A stretch of DNA of 32,567 bases from Desulfobulbaceae bacterium (GCA_024637145.1 JAGXFQ010000011.1:1-32567); one strand, 5' to 3'. Shown: positions 1-7,041, counted from the first letter of the stretch. A program made the numbers and translations. Notes: a model not told the origin generated them from the sequence alone.

Positions 1-151
1 GATGGTCTGGTGCCACCAGAAACTGGGATCATGAGTCGTTGGTAAGACTCAATCCAGTCAATGAACAACGGCAAAATACAGTCGTACAGCAAGCTGCTTA
101 AATAAGATGTTCAGGCGAAAAGTATGTTGACACCTACCGGGGAGACAATTT

Positions 152-1513
152 TCAAGAATCAAGTTTTGTCTCTTTTTGTTCGTCCCTCTTGGCATGGAGG
201 ACCTCGCCGCCATCCAGTCGGGCCAGCAGCGGCGTCGCCAAAGCGAGAAATTCCTCCATGTTCTCCTTTGATACCGCCGGGGCGGACGGCACCTTTATCC
301 GGTCTGGATTAACCGGATCGCCGTTCTTGCGCATCCGGAAGCAGAGGTGAGGCCCGGTGGCCAGGCCGGTTGATCCGACGTAGCCAATGACCTGCCCCTG
401 GGTAACCCGTTTCCCCTTACCCATCCCCTTGGCAAACTTGGACATATGCAGGTAGATCGTCGAATAGCCGTTGATGTGCCGGATTTCAGCGAAGTTGCCG
501 TTGCCACTGGTATAGCCTTTCCGAACCACGGTGCCGTCACCCACCGTCTTGATCGGGGTCCCGGTGGGGGCGACATAATCTATGGCCGGATGGGCCCTCC
601 AGGTCTTGGTAATCGGATGAAAGCGCTTCATGGTGAAGCCGGAGGAAATTCTGGTAAAGGGCAGCGGCGCCTTGAGAAATGCCGTGCGGAGGTTCTTGCC
701 TGCCGGGTCATAATAAGCGGGATTGTTGTCGCTGCCATCCTTAAAAAGGACCGCCTGATAACTTCGCCCTCGATTGACGAACTCCGCGGTCAGGATGCGG
801 CCATAACCGGCAGGCTCTCCCTCGCGAAAGCGCTTTTCGACCACCGCCTGGAAAGAATCTCCTTCGCGGATATCAAGAATGAAGTCGATGTCCCAGGCGT
901 AAATATCGGCCAGAGTTATAGCCAGCCCCGGCTTTTCGCCGATTTCCTGCACCGCGTTGAAGAGGCTGGAGGAAATAACCCCCCTGACCACCACCTCGTC
1001 TACCTCATAGTCAATGGGAACGCGGGAAATCTCAAATTGATCATCCTGGCGGCGGATCAATAGTTGCTCATCCTGGTCGATGTCGTAAAGAAAGCTGTCG
1101 AATTGATCGTCCAGGGTGCACAACTGGTAGGGCTGGCCGGCGCAGAGGCCGTTGAGGGCGAAGGTGTTCTTGCTCTGCCGGGCCAGTTGGTAAATCTGCT
1201 GGGCGGAGAGATAGTCGCCAAGCAGTGCGGAAACAGTATCACCCTGCTTGACGGTACCGCTCATCTCCGCCCGGGCTATCCGGAGTTCCGGTTCCGGTTC
1301 AGGTTCAAGTACCGGTTCCTCTTCGGCGGCAGCTGCCGAGTTCAGTGATTCGAGAGGGATCTGGGCTGCGCTTTGAGGGTCGCCGATATCAACAAGAAAA
1401 AACCCGGCGCACAGGGCCAGGCCAAGGGACAGTATCACCAAGGGCAGCCTGCGCTTGGCCGGATAATCTTGCCTGACAAACGAATTACGATTTGGCTTAT
1501 AATTGCGGAACAT
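152..1513 (-). CDS. M23 family peptidoglycan metallopeptidase
   Basis: Probable periplasmic peptidoglycan endopeptidase anchored in the inner membrane. I start it at the ATG at 1513 (453 aa); the longer frame uses TTG at 1519. Seen: a basic N-terminus, one membrane segment at about residues 22-42, a Glu/Pro-rich linker (60-80), an OapA/LysM-like domain starting VKQGDTVSALL (about 88-135), a middle domain, and a C-terminal LytM/M23 domain (about 285-400). The H-x3-D zinc motif is present as HPAID (H308, D312), and LHM follows. The final HxH motif reads GPHLCF, so the usual second His, a zinc ligand, is Cys391. Family knowledge: members cut stem-peptide cross-links during cell growth or division. 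Whether the Cys form is active is open. It stands alone, its 5' side facing the accessory island. Confidence 0.88.
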   Translation of the reverse strand: MFRNYKPNRNSFVRQDYPAKRRLPLVILSLGLALCAGFFLVDIGDPQSAAQIPLESLNSAAAAEEEPVLEPEPEPELRIARAEMSGTVKQGDTVSALLGDYLSAQQIYQLARQSKNTFALNGLCAGQPYQLCTLDDQFDSFLYDIDQDEQLLIRRQDDQFEISRVPIDYEVDEVVVRGVISSSLFNAVQEIGEKPGLAITLADIYAWDIDFILDIREGDSFQAVVEKRFREGEPAGYGRILTAEFVNRGRSYQAVLFKDGSDNNPAYYDPAGKNLRTAFLKAPLPFTRISSGFTMKRFHPITKTWRAHPAIDYVAPTGTPIKTVGDGTVVRKGYTSGNGNFAEIRHINGYSTIYLHMSKFAKGMGKGKRVTQGQVIGYVGSTGLATGPHLCFRMRKNGDPVNPDRIKVPSAPAVSKENMEEFLALATPLLARLDGGEVLHAKRDEQKETKLDS

Positions 1514-1677
1514 AAACAACCTATGCCGATCTCGAAAGAGATCTAGCCTTCTGAGAAAAGAAAATAAGTATTTTTAACAATAGTGATGGACCTTGTCCAG
1601 CGGCTTCTTCAAAGACTGGGGAATAATTAATGCCGAAAATAGCAGGAACGAATGATAATCAAGAGGGGCGAATCGGT

Positions 1678-1884
1678 TTACCCCTGACACATTGTGTACT
1701 TGTCAGAAATAAAACGGATTCGGATTCGGCTACCGAACTCCATGTGAATGCGCTTGTCTTTTACGGCGACAAGATCATAGTGCGGTTGCTTAGCGCCATA
1801 TTGGACGAGGACGTCATAGCCACACTGAGCCAATAGACAGGCGGTATATGATTCGGCAGCAATTTCGCATTGGCGTGAGGTCAT
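1678..1884 (-). pseudogene. Truncated small ORF at the left edge of the cassette array
   Basis: An ORF read on the minus strand with a plausible ATG at 1884 (MTSRQCEIAAESY...), about 68 residues. The first 45 residues, containing GYDVLVQYG and YDLVAVK, look like the beginning of a small soluble nuclease-fold or DUF-type protein that I cannot name. The remainder (HMEFGSRIRIRF...) is unlike it and contains a short tandem repeat (ggattcggattcgg). I therefore read it as a broken gene whose 3' part was replaced. No good ribosome-binding site is visible. A 6-bp inverted repeat (CTGACA 1684-1689, TGTCAG 1701-1706) sits at the end of the ORF. It lies just beyond a half attC site, so it may be a fragment brought in when the array was cut. 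Confidence 0.35.
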
Positions 1885-1910
1885 CATGGTTGTGAGCCCC
1901 ATCGTGGACA

Positions 1911-2813
1911 TCACTGGTGGCGGGAATCCGTCCGGTGGATGCCTCGGTTAGCCGTTTGGTACTGGTGCTGCTTGTGCTCCGCGAGGGCAAACCCCAGCAG
2001 CAGCCAGAAGCCGCCGACAAGGAATCCCGCCGCAACATCACTGGCATAGTGCAAGCCCAGCAACATTCGGCTGAAACCGATCAGGCCGATGAGGACAGCT
2101 GTCCAATAGATCATCTCGAAACGCTGCCGCGTCGTTACAAGGTCCCTGGCAACGATATAGGCGATGAAACCATATACCGCCATAGCGCTCGTTGCATGAC
2201 CGCTGGGAAACGATGGCGTAACGGCAACAACCTCCGACACGAACTCCGGTCGTTGTCGCGCCAACACGTATTTCCCTGCATAAGTAGTGATCTGCGATCC
2301 AAGAATGGTCAGCCATAGCGGAGCAATCATGTTTCTGCGGCGGTGCGCCCATAGCAGACCAGTGGTCACAAGCGCCACCGCAACCAAGGCCGCTGAGCCG
2401 CCAAGATCAGTGATCCAGATGAAAACGGTGATCATACCATCTGTGCGAAGCGGGCCAATTCGTTGATTGATACCCTCATCGAAGCGGACAAGTTCGTTTG
2501 CTTCCAACAGCTCCTCGACCAGCCCCCCAAACAAAGCAACGATGTAGAGCGACGCGATCACAATGAGCGTCAAGTGAAGCCCGGTATACCGACTCGGCGT
2601 CAGCCGCGCTTGAAACAACCTGGTCGTCTCAGGAAAAGACGTCCTGATCCTCGAACCAAGTCCAGAAATGTCTTTTCGAACCGGGACTTGCTTGAGGACC
2701 GTCACCGACTTGCTGAAAAAGCGTGAGACCAGGCGCAGCCCCCACCACGTAGCCAGCCAAAGCGCAATGATCATCGCGACCATCATCAGTATGGGTGTCA
2801 GTGTCCAAGTCAT
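1911..2813 (-). CDS. PAP2 family phosphatase, integron cassette gene
   Basis: Membrane phosphatidic-acid-phosphatase-2 family enzyme, likely acting on a lipid phosphate or pyrophosphate; the substrate cannot be told. All three family signatures are visible: K-x6-RP (KYVLARQRP), PSGH (PSFPSGHATSA) and SR-x5-H-x3-D (SRMLLGLHYASD), with several hydrophobic segments around them. I chose the ATG at 2813 (300 aa) because GGAG stands six bases upstream; a GTG at 2885 would begin inside the attC site and is unlikely. The last dozen residues (ANRGIHRTDS...) are encoded by a half attC, so the native end may have been altered. The gene is a cassette: R' GTTAGCC before it and R'' GGCTAAC at its end are exact complements. 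Confidence 0.87.
   Translation of the reverse strand: MTWTLTPILMMVAMIIALWLATWWGLRLVSRFFSKSVTVLKQVPVRKDISGLGSRIRTSFPETTRLFQARLTPSRYTGLHLTLIVIASLYIVALFGGLVEELLEANELVRFDEGINQRIGPLRTDGMITVFIWITDLGGSAALVAVALVTTGLLWAHRRRNMIAPLWLTILGSQITTYAGKYVLARQRPEFVSEVVAVTPSFPSGHATSAMAVYGFIAYIVARDLVTTRQRFEMIYWTAVLIGLIGFSRMLLGLHYASDVAAGFLVGGFWLLLGFALAEHKQHQYQTANRGIHRTDSRHQ
1929..1953 (-). other. Half attC site (R''-L'' arm only)
   Basis: On the minus strand, R'' GGCTAAC (1953-1947) is followed by CGAGGCATCCACCGGACG, which has the form of the left arm of an attC hairpin. The matching right arm is absent from the next 100 bases, so the site is cut in its loop region. R'' is the exact complement of R' GTTAGCC at 2879-2873, the start of this same cassette, which supports the identification. 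Confidence 0.6.
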
Positions 2814-2872
2814 GCGTTTCTCCGCTGAGGTATACGGGCAACTGCGTAGCAACAACACTGTCTGTCTTAGCT

Positions 2873-2932
2873 GGCTAACCGACACGGATCAGGCGCGGCT
2901 ATAAGCCGTCGCCTGCATCCGGCTTGTTGGGC
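2873..2932 (-). other. attC recombination site of the DMT-transporter cassette
   Basis: A 60-bp imperfect palindrome. Outer boxes are GGCTAAC (2873-2879) and GTTGGGC (2926-2932). Inner paired segments are CGGAT/ATCCG (2885-2889 with 2917-2921), AGGCG/CGCCT (2891-2895 with 2910-2914) and CGGCT/AGCCG (2896-2900 with 2904-2908) around a 3-base loop, with unpaired extrahelical bases such as T2909. This is the architecture of an integron attC (59-base element). The DMT gene stop codon (2901-2899) lies in the terminal loop, as is common for cassettes. R'' on the minus strand (GCCCAAC, 2932-2926) is the exact complement of GTTGGGC at 4027-4021, the start of the same cassette. Confidence 0.85.
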
Positions 2933-4002
2933 GGTTCACCGTTCTCGTTATTAGTGTGCCCGTGCCGATGGTGCAAGTCAGGCCAGTGTTTATGCGCATG
3001 AGTCATGGGTTTGTGTTGATGCATGTGTGAGTGGCTGACCGTCGCCAATGGCCCGCGATGTTCGTGGTCGTGATGGCCCTCCAGATGACGGTGGCCATGC
3101 TGATGTACTATCGAGTCGTGCCCATGAACGTGTTCATGTTTCTCGGTGAAGAGCAGCACCAGCGAGACCGCAATGATCCCAGCCGCGAACGCCTGCATCC
3201 CGGTGAAGGTCTCACCGAGTACGCCCACAGAAAGGAGCATGCCGAAGAACGGAGCCGTTGAGAACAACATTTGACTGCGGGAGGCCCCCATGCCTTGCGC
3301 CGTGACGATGTACAACGTCACGCTCACTCCGTACGCGAGTGCTCCCACAAGCAACGCCAACACGATCACTGCCGGCTTCCCCACTCCACCTGCAAGAACT
3401 CCTCCCAGAGTCAGATTGAACGTTCCTGCGACTACGCCTTTCCACAAAGTCGTCTGGGCAGGAGTGATACCGTCGATGAGCGCCGTGAAGTGGTTGTCAA
3501 ACCCCCAGCAGAGGCAGCCGGCAGCAACAAGGCTAACGGAGAGGATGCTGGCACCGCCCTCGCCTGCCGCCAAGAGCAGTGAAGCAAGCAACGTTCCACC
3601 TGCCGCAAGCCAACCTCGTTTCGTCAGGTGTTCGCGGAACACGAAATGCCCAAGGATTACCGTAGCCACGAATTCCAGGTTCAGCCACAGGGATACGGTC
3701 CCCGATCTGGCGACTCTCAGTCCGAGCAGAAGTAATAGTGGGCCGAGGATTCCGCCCAGAATAACGGCTCCTGTGAGCAGCAAGAGCGTTCGTCGACCCG
3801 CTTGCCACGGCGGCCGAAAGGACTTGCTTCGGATGACAACAGGCAGGATGCCAACTGCGGCTCCGAGGTACAGCAGACCTGCGAGAACCTGTGGCTGAAT
3901 GCCCGCCAGCAATGCCTTGCTGGCGGGCATTGCCGCGCCAAAGAGACAGGCCGAGATTAGGCCGATTGTAAAGAGCGTTATGGTGTTCCGGTGCCCTTCC
4001 AT
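2899..4002 (-). CDS. DMT/EamA-family transporter with histidine-rich tail, integron cassette gene
   Basis: A drug/metabolite-transporter superfamily permease, 367 aa from the ATG at 4002 (GAGGAAA upstream); the longer frame starts at a TTG that lies in the attC R' box, so I reject it. About ten hydrophobic segments in two EamA repeats fill the first 290 residues (LFGAAMPASKALLAG near the N-terminus). The last 80 residues are hydrophilic and contain about 23 histidines in HxH clusters (EHVHGHD, HHDHEH, SHSHMHQH, HAHKH). Such tails bind Ni, Co, Zn or Cu in other families, so the protein may be a metal exporter or metal-responsive permease; the substrate is inference. The stop codon lies within the attC. 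Confidence 0.82.
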   Translation of the reverse strand: MEGHRNTITLFTIGLISACLFGAAMPASKALLAGIQPQVLAGLLYLGAAVGILPVVIRSKSFRPPWQAGRRTLLLLTGAVILGGILGPLLLLLGLRVARSGTVSLWLNLEFVATVILGHFVFREHLTKRGWLAAGGTLLASLLLAAGEGGASILSVSLVAAGCLCWGFDNHFTALIDGITPAQTTLWKGVVAGTFNLTLGGVLAGGVGKPAVIVLALLVGALAYGVSVTLYIVTAQGMGASRSQMLFSTAPFFGMLLSVGVLGETFTGMQAFAAGIIAVSLVLLFTEKHEHVHGHDSIVHQHGHRHLEGHHDHEHRGPLATVSHSHMHQHKPMTHAHKHWPDLHHRHGHTNNENGEPPNKPDAGDGL

Positions 4003-4020
4003 TAATCTCGTTTCCTCGCT

Positions 4021-4110
4021 GCCCAACGATGGAAATCAGGCGCGGGACGATGAACTTGCCGCATTAGCGCCGCGGCGCTTTTTCCCGTCGCCTAAATTGA
4101 CTTGATGTGA
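4021..4110 (-). other. attC site of a disrupted upstream cassette, outer R'' box degenerate
   Basis: On the minus strand the site ends in R' GTTGGGC (4027-4021). The inner stem AGGCG-A-CGGG pairs with CCCG-CGCCT, with one extrahelical A, and a further GC-rich palindrome (GCGCCGCGGCGC) fills the loop. The outer left box expected around 4104-4110 reads TCACATC rather than a clean RYYYAAC. In a cassette array R'' need not match the following R', because that R' belongs to the next cassette, so the mismatch does not exclude the site. The same CGCGCCTGAT string occurs in the neighbouring attC. Confidence 0.6.
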
Positions 4111-4169
4111 CTTATATTCTCATTTTTCTTTGTACCTGTCTTGCTGTTATTTTCAGCCTCGGAGACTAG
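4092..4169 (-). pseudogene. 3' fragment of a cassette ORF cut by the transposase element
   Basis: The minus-strand frame from 4169 to the TAG at 4094-4092 is open for 25 codons and begins LVSEAENNSKTGTKK. The stop lies inside the attC stem, just as the DMT stop lies in its own attC. The frame is interrupted at the left end of the transposase element (4171). I infer a cassette gene whose 5' part is gone. The fragment is too short to assign a function, and chance openness of a 78-base frame cannot be excluded. Confidence 0.4.
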
Positions 4170-5170
4170 GGGGACGTAGTTGATTTGTTGACTATCCCTC
4201 CAAGCCCCCCCCATTTTGCTGGATTATCTGCTGCCAAGACAGCACCTCGGGATGCGGCCCTGCAAACGCCTGAGCGGGTAATACCCAAAGCTTTGGCGAC
4301 GGCCTCACCGCTGTAACCGAGCCTGCGAGTAGCCAGAAAGCAAATGATGCCTTTTGTGTCAGACACCGTTGTTTTCCTACCTCGTTGACAGAGCTCCTTA
4401 GGATCAACACGGGCGAACTCGGCAACACGCCGGATCAACTCCGTCAAAGGGATATAAACATCCAGTTTTTCGGCTATTTCCTTTTGCTGTTTCAGCTGTT
4501 CGACGAAATCAGCGCCGCCGAGTATTCGGTCATCGTAAGCGGTGACTTCCTCATCACCTCTCAGTTTCAGTGCCCGCTTGAGACCGCCACCCACAAGTTC
4601 ATCTCTCTTCCCCATCGAGATTCCGTCAGTCACAAATTCCTGAAATTTTTCCCGCGCCGCTTTTGTTCGTTTTCCGAAATATCCAAGCACTTCTTCCACA
4701 TTCTGCCCCGGCATTTCCCTGATGCCCATCAAAACGGCATGACCGCTCCAGGGATACCCATTCAGTTCAGCCATGTCCTTAACGAGCCCCGCGCGCAAAG
4801 GGTTAAGGTGAATGTACCGTACAAGTTCAAGAAGATATGGGTCTTCCTCGCAGACGATTGACTTGTAGCGGTTCTGAAAAAGATGACCCGTGCGGTGATG
4901 GCGCAAGTTGAATGTCACGGCATGGCCTGTCAGGAGCCGCCGCATGAAATTGCCAAGCTTGCCTTGCGTCGGACGTAACAGCATGTGAACGTGATTGGTC
5001 ATCAGCGACCATGCCAGGCATTCCGTTTCCGTCAGTGTCAACAGATTGGAAAAACGGTCCAGAAATGACTGCCGGTCGCTGTCATCACGAAAAATATCCC
5101 GTCGTTCAACTCCCCTGACGATCACGTGCTGGAGAACTCCGGGTATGTCAAGGCGTGCGGCTCGTGGCAT
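4166..5170 (-). CDS. REP-associated-type Y1 tyrosine transposase with DnaA_C-like C-terminal domain
   Basis: HUH/Y1 single-strand transposase related to IS200/IS605 TnpA and RAYT proteins. I start at the ATG at 5170 (MPRAARLDIPG, 334 aa); an in-frame ATG at 5182 lies in the element's end repeat. Seen: family opening LDIPGVLQHVIVRG, the HUH motif as NHVHML (about residues 59-64), and the helix PYLLELVRYIHLNP, whose Tyr in RYI is the likely nucleophile. Residues 220-310 (LTELIRRVAEFARVDPKEL, RGRKTTVSDTKGIICFL, ALGITRSGVCRA) resemble the DnaA C-terminal helix-turn-helix, a known extension in this group. It is flanked by perfect 21-bp inverted repeats. No defect is evident, so it may be active. 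Confidence 0.85.
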   Translation of the reverse strand: MPRAARLDIPGVLQHVIVRGVERRDIFRDDSDRQSFLDRFSNLLTLTETECLAWSLMTNHVHMLLRPTQGKLGNFMRRLLTGHAVTFNLRHHRTGHLFQNRYKSIVCEEDPYLLELVRYIHLNPLRAGLVKDMAELNGYPWSGHAVLMGIREMPGQNVEEVLGYFGKRTKAAREKFQEFVTDGISMGKRDELVGGGLKRALKLRGDEEVTAYDDRILGGADFVEQLKQQKEIAEKLDVYIPLTELIRRVAEFARVDPKELCQRGRKTTVSDTKGIICFLATRRLGYSGEAVAKALGITRSGVCRAASRGAVLAADNPAKWGGLGGIVNKSTTSP

Positions 5171-5222
5171 GATGTTCAACATAAAGGATATTAATACAAA
5201 ATCAACAAATCAACTACGTCCC
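4171..5222. mobile_element. RAYT-like transposon with 21-bp inverted ends
   Basis: The 21 bases at 4171-4191 are the exact inverse complement of 5202-5222. Each end starts GGGACGTAGTTG and contains GTAG, the tetranucleotide typical at the foot of REP sequences recognised by RAYTs. One transposase gene fills the interval. No target duplication is visible, which is expected for this enzyme class. A second copy of the 47-bp right-end sequence lies at 6994-7040. Confidence 0.75.
5176..5222 (+). repeat. 47-bp right end of the transposase element, copy 1
   Basis: The 47 bases starting TCAACATAAAGGATATT and ending CAACTACGTCCC are identical to 6994-7040 and in the same orientation. The copy overlaps the first codons of the longer transposase frame. 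Together the two copies bracket the hipBA operon as direct repeats. Confidence 0.9.
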
Positions 5223-5228
5223 GTCCCC

Positions 5229-6491
5229 TCATTGGCGTGGTGGATCGTTCTTTTGATTCAGGAGCGCTCTCTTACGGAGAATAGATTCCCGCAGATTGCG
5301 GGTATGCTCCCAGGCAACACCGCAGTTATCAAAAACCGCCTCCCAATTGGTGAGGCTGGCCAGGGTCTCGTCGAGCAGGCGGCGGCATTTTTGCGCCGAC
5401 AGACCGAAGCGCCGACCTTCACTCAGGAGGTCCTGAGAGGTAAAGGGGCCCTCGCTGTTATTGACGCGCAGGATATGGCGTTCCTGGTGGATGTTGGGGG
5501 TTATGTCGTAACCCGGTGACAGTCGCCATCCCGCAGCGGTATGGAGCATGGCGAAATTTTGCTGATGATCATCGGTGTTCTGGAGCAGCACGTTGATCAG
5601 CATCCAGCGGAACAGGGCGGCCAGATCCAGATCGGGCCGGCTGGACACGGCGCGGATGACCCCGGCCATCGCGGCATAGGAACTCAGATAGGGATTGTCC
5701 ACGCCGGTAAGGGTTCGCATGCTGATAATGGCGTTACGGCCACCCTCCGGGGTGACATCAAAACGCTTGACGAGCAGAATGTCCCGGCCCGCGATCTGGA
5801 TCCGGCGCACTTCGGGAACCTCAAGTCCGGCCTGGCGCGCCAGCTCCATGCCTGCCTGCTCCAGGGAGACCAGCAGAGACGGGCTGAGGTCGCGGATGCT
5901 GGAAAATTTTGCCAGCCACAGGGTGCCCTGATCACGAACCAGTACCTTGGGCCGCGCGCCCCCGGCGGAACTGCCGCAGGCGAGTAAATGGCGCAGGGCC
6001 TGGTTTTCCGTGTCCAGATTGTTTTCCAGAAGCCCGGCCTCCTCGATGGCGAGCCCCAGCTTGTCAAGCTCGATGCTGGATTCGGCGCATGTCACGGCCT
6101 TTACCTGGTCTTCGGCAACAAAGAGAAGTCGGCCCAGGCCGCCCCCGGACAGTGCGCCCAGCAGATGGGCGGAGCTGAAACGCGCTCTGTCCAGCCCGGC
6201 CCGCTTGGCAAGGATTGTCCGGCCCCAGGCATCGGGCAGGGAGTCGTCAAACACCCCATGCACTCCCGCTTCACCACGATCGGCGTTGAAGGTGCCGGAG
6301 CGTAGCGGCAGGTGGATGGGGTCAAGGGGGTAGGCGGCGGGATGTTGCAGATAGGCCTCGTCGTAGCGGAAAAATCCTTCCTTGCGGTCAGGGGAGCCCA
6401 GGTTGCGGGAGAGCAGGCGGCCCACCGGCAGGATCTCGCCTGTCGGCATGACCGCCGCAACGCGCAGGGCGATGGCCTCGCGATCACTCAT
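5229..6491 (-). CDS. hipA: HipA-family serine/threonine kinase toxin
   Basis: Type II toxin of the HipBA family, 420 aa, a normal length. Family knowledge: E. coli HipA phosphorylates glutamyl-tRNA synthetase and induces dormancy; the target here is not known. Seen: HipA N-terminal domain (about 1-110, with DDSLPDAWGR at 82-91), Gly-rich ATP loop SSAGGARPK (174-182), VKRFD (241-245), catalytic loop NTDDHQQNF (305-313) and the metal-binding segment YDITP (328-332). All key positions look intact. The ATG overlaps the hipB stop by four bases (ATGA), the usual translational coupling with antitoxin first. It ends seven bases from the transposase element's right end, and the pair sits between two direct copies of that end. 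Confidence 0.92.
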   Translation of the reverse strand: MSDREAIALRVAAVMPTGEILPVGRLLSRNLGSPDRKEGFFRYDEAYLQHPAAYPLDPIHLPLRSGTFNADRGEAGVHGVFDDSLPDAWGRTILAKRAGLDRARFSSAHLLGALSGGGLGRLLFVAEDQVKAVTCAESSIELDKLGLAIEEAGLLENNLDTENQALRHLLACGSSAGGARPKVLVRDQGTLWLAKFSSIRDLSPSLLVSLEQAGMELARQAGLEVPEVRRIQIAGRDILLVKRFDVTPEGGRNAIISMRTLTGVDNPYLSSYAAMAGVIRAVSSRPDLDLAALFRWMLINVLLQNTDDHQQNFAMLHTAAGWRLSPGYDITPNIHQERHILRVNNSEGPFTSQDLLSEGRRFGLSAQKCRRLLDETLASLTNWEAVFDNCGVAWEHTRNLRESILRKRALLNQKNDPPRQ

Positions 6492-6784
6492 GAACGCACC
6501 CGGGATTTCCGCAATTTTTCCTCCGAGGCCTGCTGCCGGTCGTATTCCTCGAAGGGGTCGTGGTGCTCGACAAGCAGTTCCTGCCAGGGGGCGGCAAGAT
6601 CAAGGGCCTGGGCCACCGCGAACCAGGAGCTGATGCGAACATGAGTGCCGCCCCGCTCAATGGCCCGCAGGGTATCGACGGAGATACCGCAGCGCGCGGC
6701 CAGGATGCGGAGCTTGATTTTCTGCCTGATGCGCTCCCGCCGGTAATGCAGGCCCAGTTGGGCGAAGATCTCTATTTTATCCAT
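6488..6784 (-). CDS. hipB: HipB-family antitoxin, HTH transcriptional regulator
   Basis: 98-aa Xre/HTH_3 DNA-binding protein that should neutralise HipA and repress its own operon. The helix-turn-helix spans about residues 16-70, with RERIRQKIKLRILAARCGIS and VDTLRAIERGG giving the two helices. The C-terminal tail (EEYDRQQASEEKLRKSRVRS) is charged and probably flexible, as in E. coli HipB, where the tail controls degradation. Start ATG at 6784 has AAGG about eight bases upstream. Upstream lies an AT-rich inverted repeat that is a likely operator. Placement within the island and the four-base overlap with hipA fit a complete module. Confidence 0.88.
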   Translation of the reverse strand: MDKIEIFAQLGLHYRRERIRQKIKLRILAARCGISVDTLRAIERGGTHVRISSWFAVAQALDLAAPWQELLVEHHDPFEEYDRQQASEEKLRKSRVRS

Positions 6785-6826
6785 GAGGACTGCCTTACAG
6801 AGATGGAATTAAGATGGTATTAAAAC

Positions 6827-6857
6827 AACCTTATTGTCAATAATTGCATATAAGGTT
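6827..6857 (-). promoter_or_regulatory. Candidate HipB operator with a -35-like box
   Basis: An 8-bp perfect inverted repeat, AACCTTAT (6827-6834) and ATAAGGTT (6850-6857), stands about 45 bases upstream of hipB. On the minus strand TTGACA lies between the arms, so a repressor bound here would cover the promoter. The matching -10 box is weak (TACCAT, 15 bases away). The operator role is inference from the position and from autoregulation in the family. Confidence 0.5.
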
Positions 6858-6993
6858 GAAAATATCCATCTTTTTATCGATCCTGCCATAACTGTTTGCT
6901 TGGGCACCCTCTCCTGTTGCGCTTATTCTTCCGCTGACCCGCTGGACCGCTTCCCCGGCAGAGAGTTTTCGTGTACATCATTTTCAGCCTATC

Positions 6994-7040
6994 TCAACAT
7001 AAAGGATATTAATACAAAATCAACAAATCAACTACGTCCC
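6994..7040 (+). repeat. Solo 47-bp right end of the transposase element, copy 2
   Basis: It is identical to 5176-5222. Only seven bases of the transposase reading frame are present here; the sequence to the left is not transposase. The right boundary coincides with the point where the integrase frame begins. The 11 bases before the copy (ATTTTCAGCCT at 6980-6990) also occur at 4149-4159, beside the left end of the element, which may be a shared target or a chance match. Confidence 0.88.
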
Positions 7041-7041
7041 C

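Noticed and set aside
1630..1836. 68-residue plus-strand ORF with an ATG after GGGGAATAATTA
   Set aside because: It overlaps the minus-strand broken ORF, shows no family features and has no conserved pattern that I can recognise.
4910..4915. Apparent loss of the transposase catalytic Tyr (LLTGHAV where relatives may have LLTGYAV)
   Set aside because: By comparison with the IS200/IS605 layout, the nucleophile should be the Tyr of the later helix RYIHLNP, which is present, so I do not call the enzyme dead.
6858..6993. Remaining attI or integrase promoter region between hipB and the solo repeat
   Set aside because: No attI-like core site, intI N-terminal codons or attC fold could be found here; nothing can be assigned to it.
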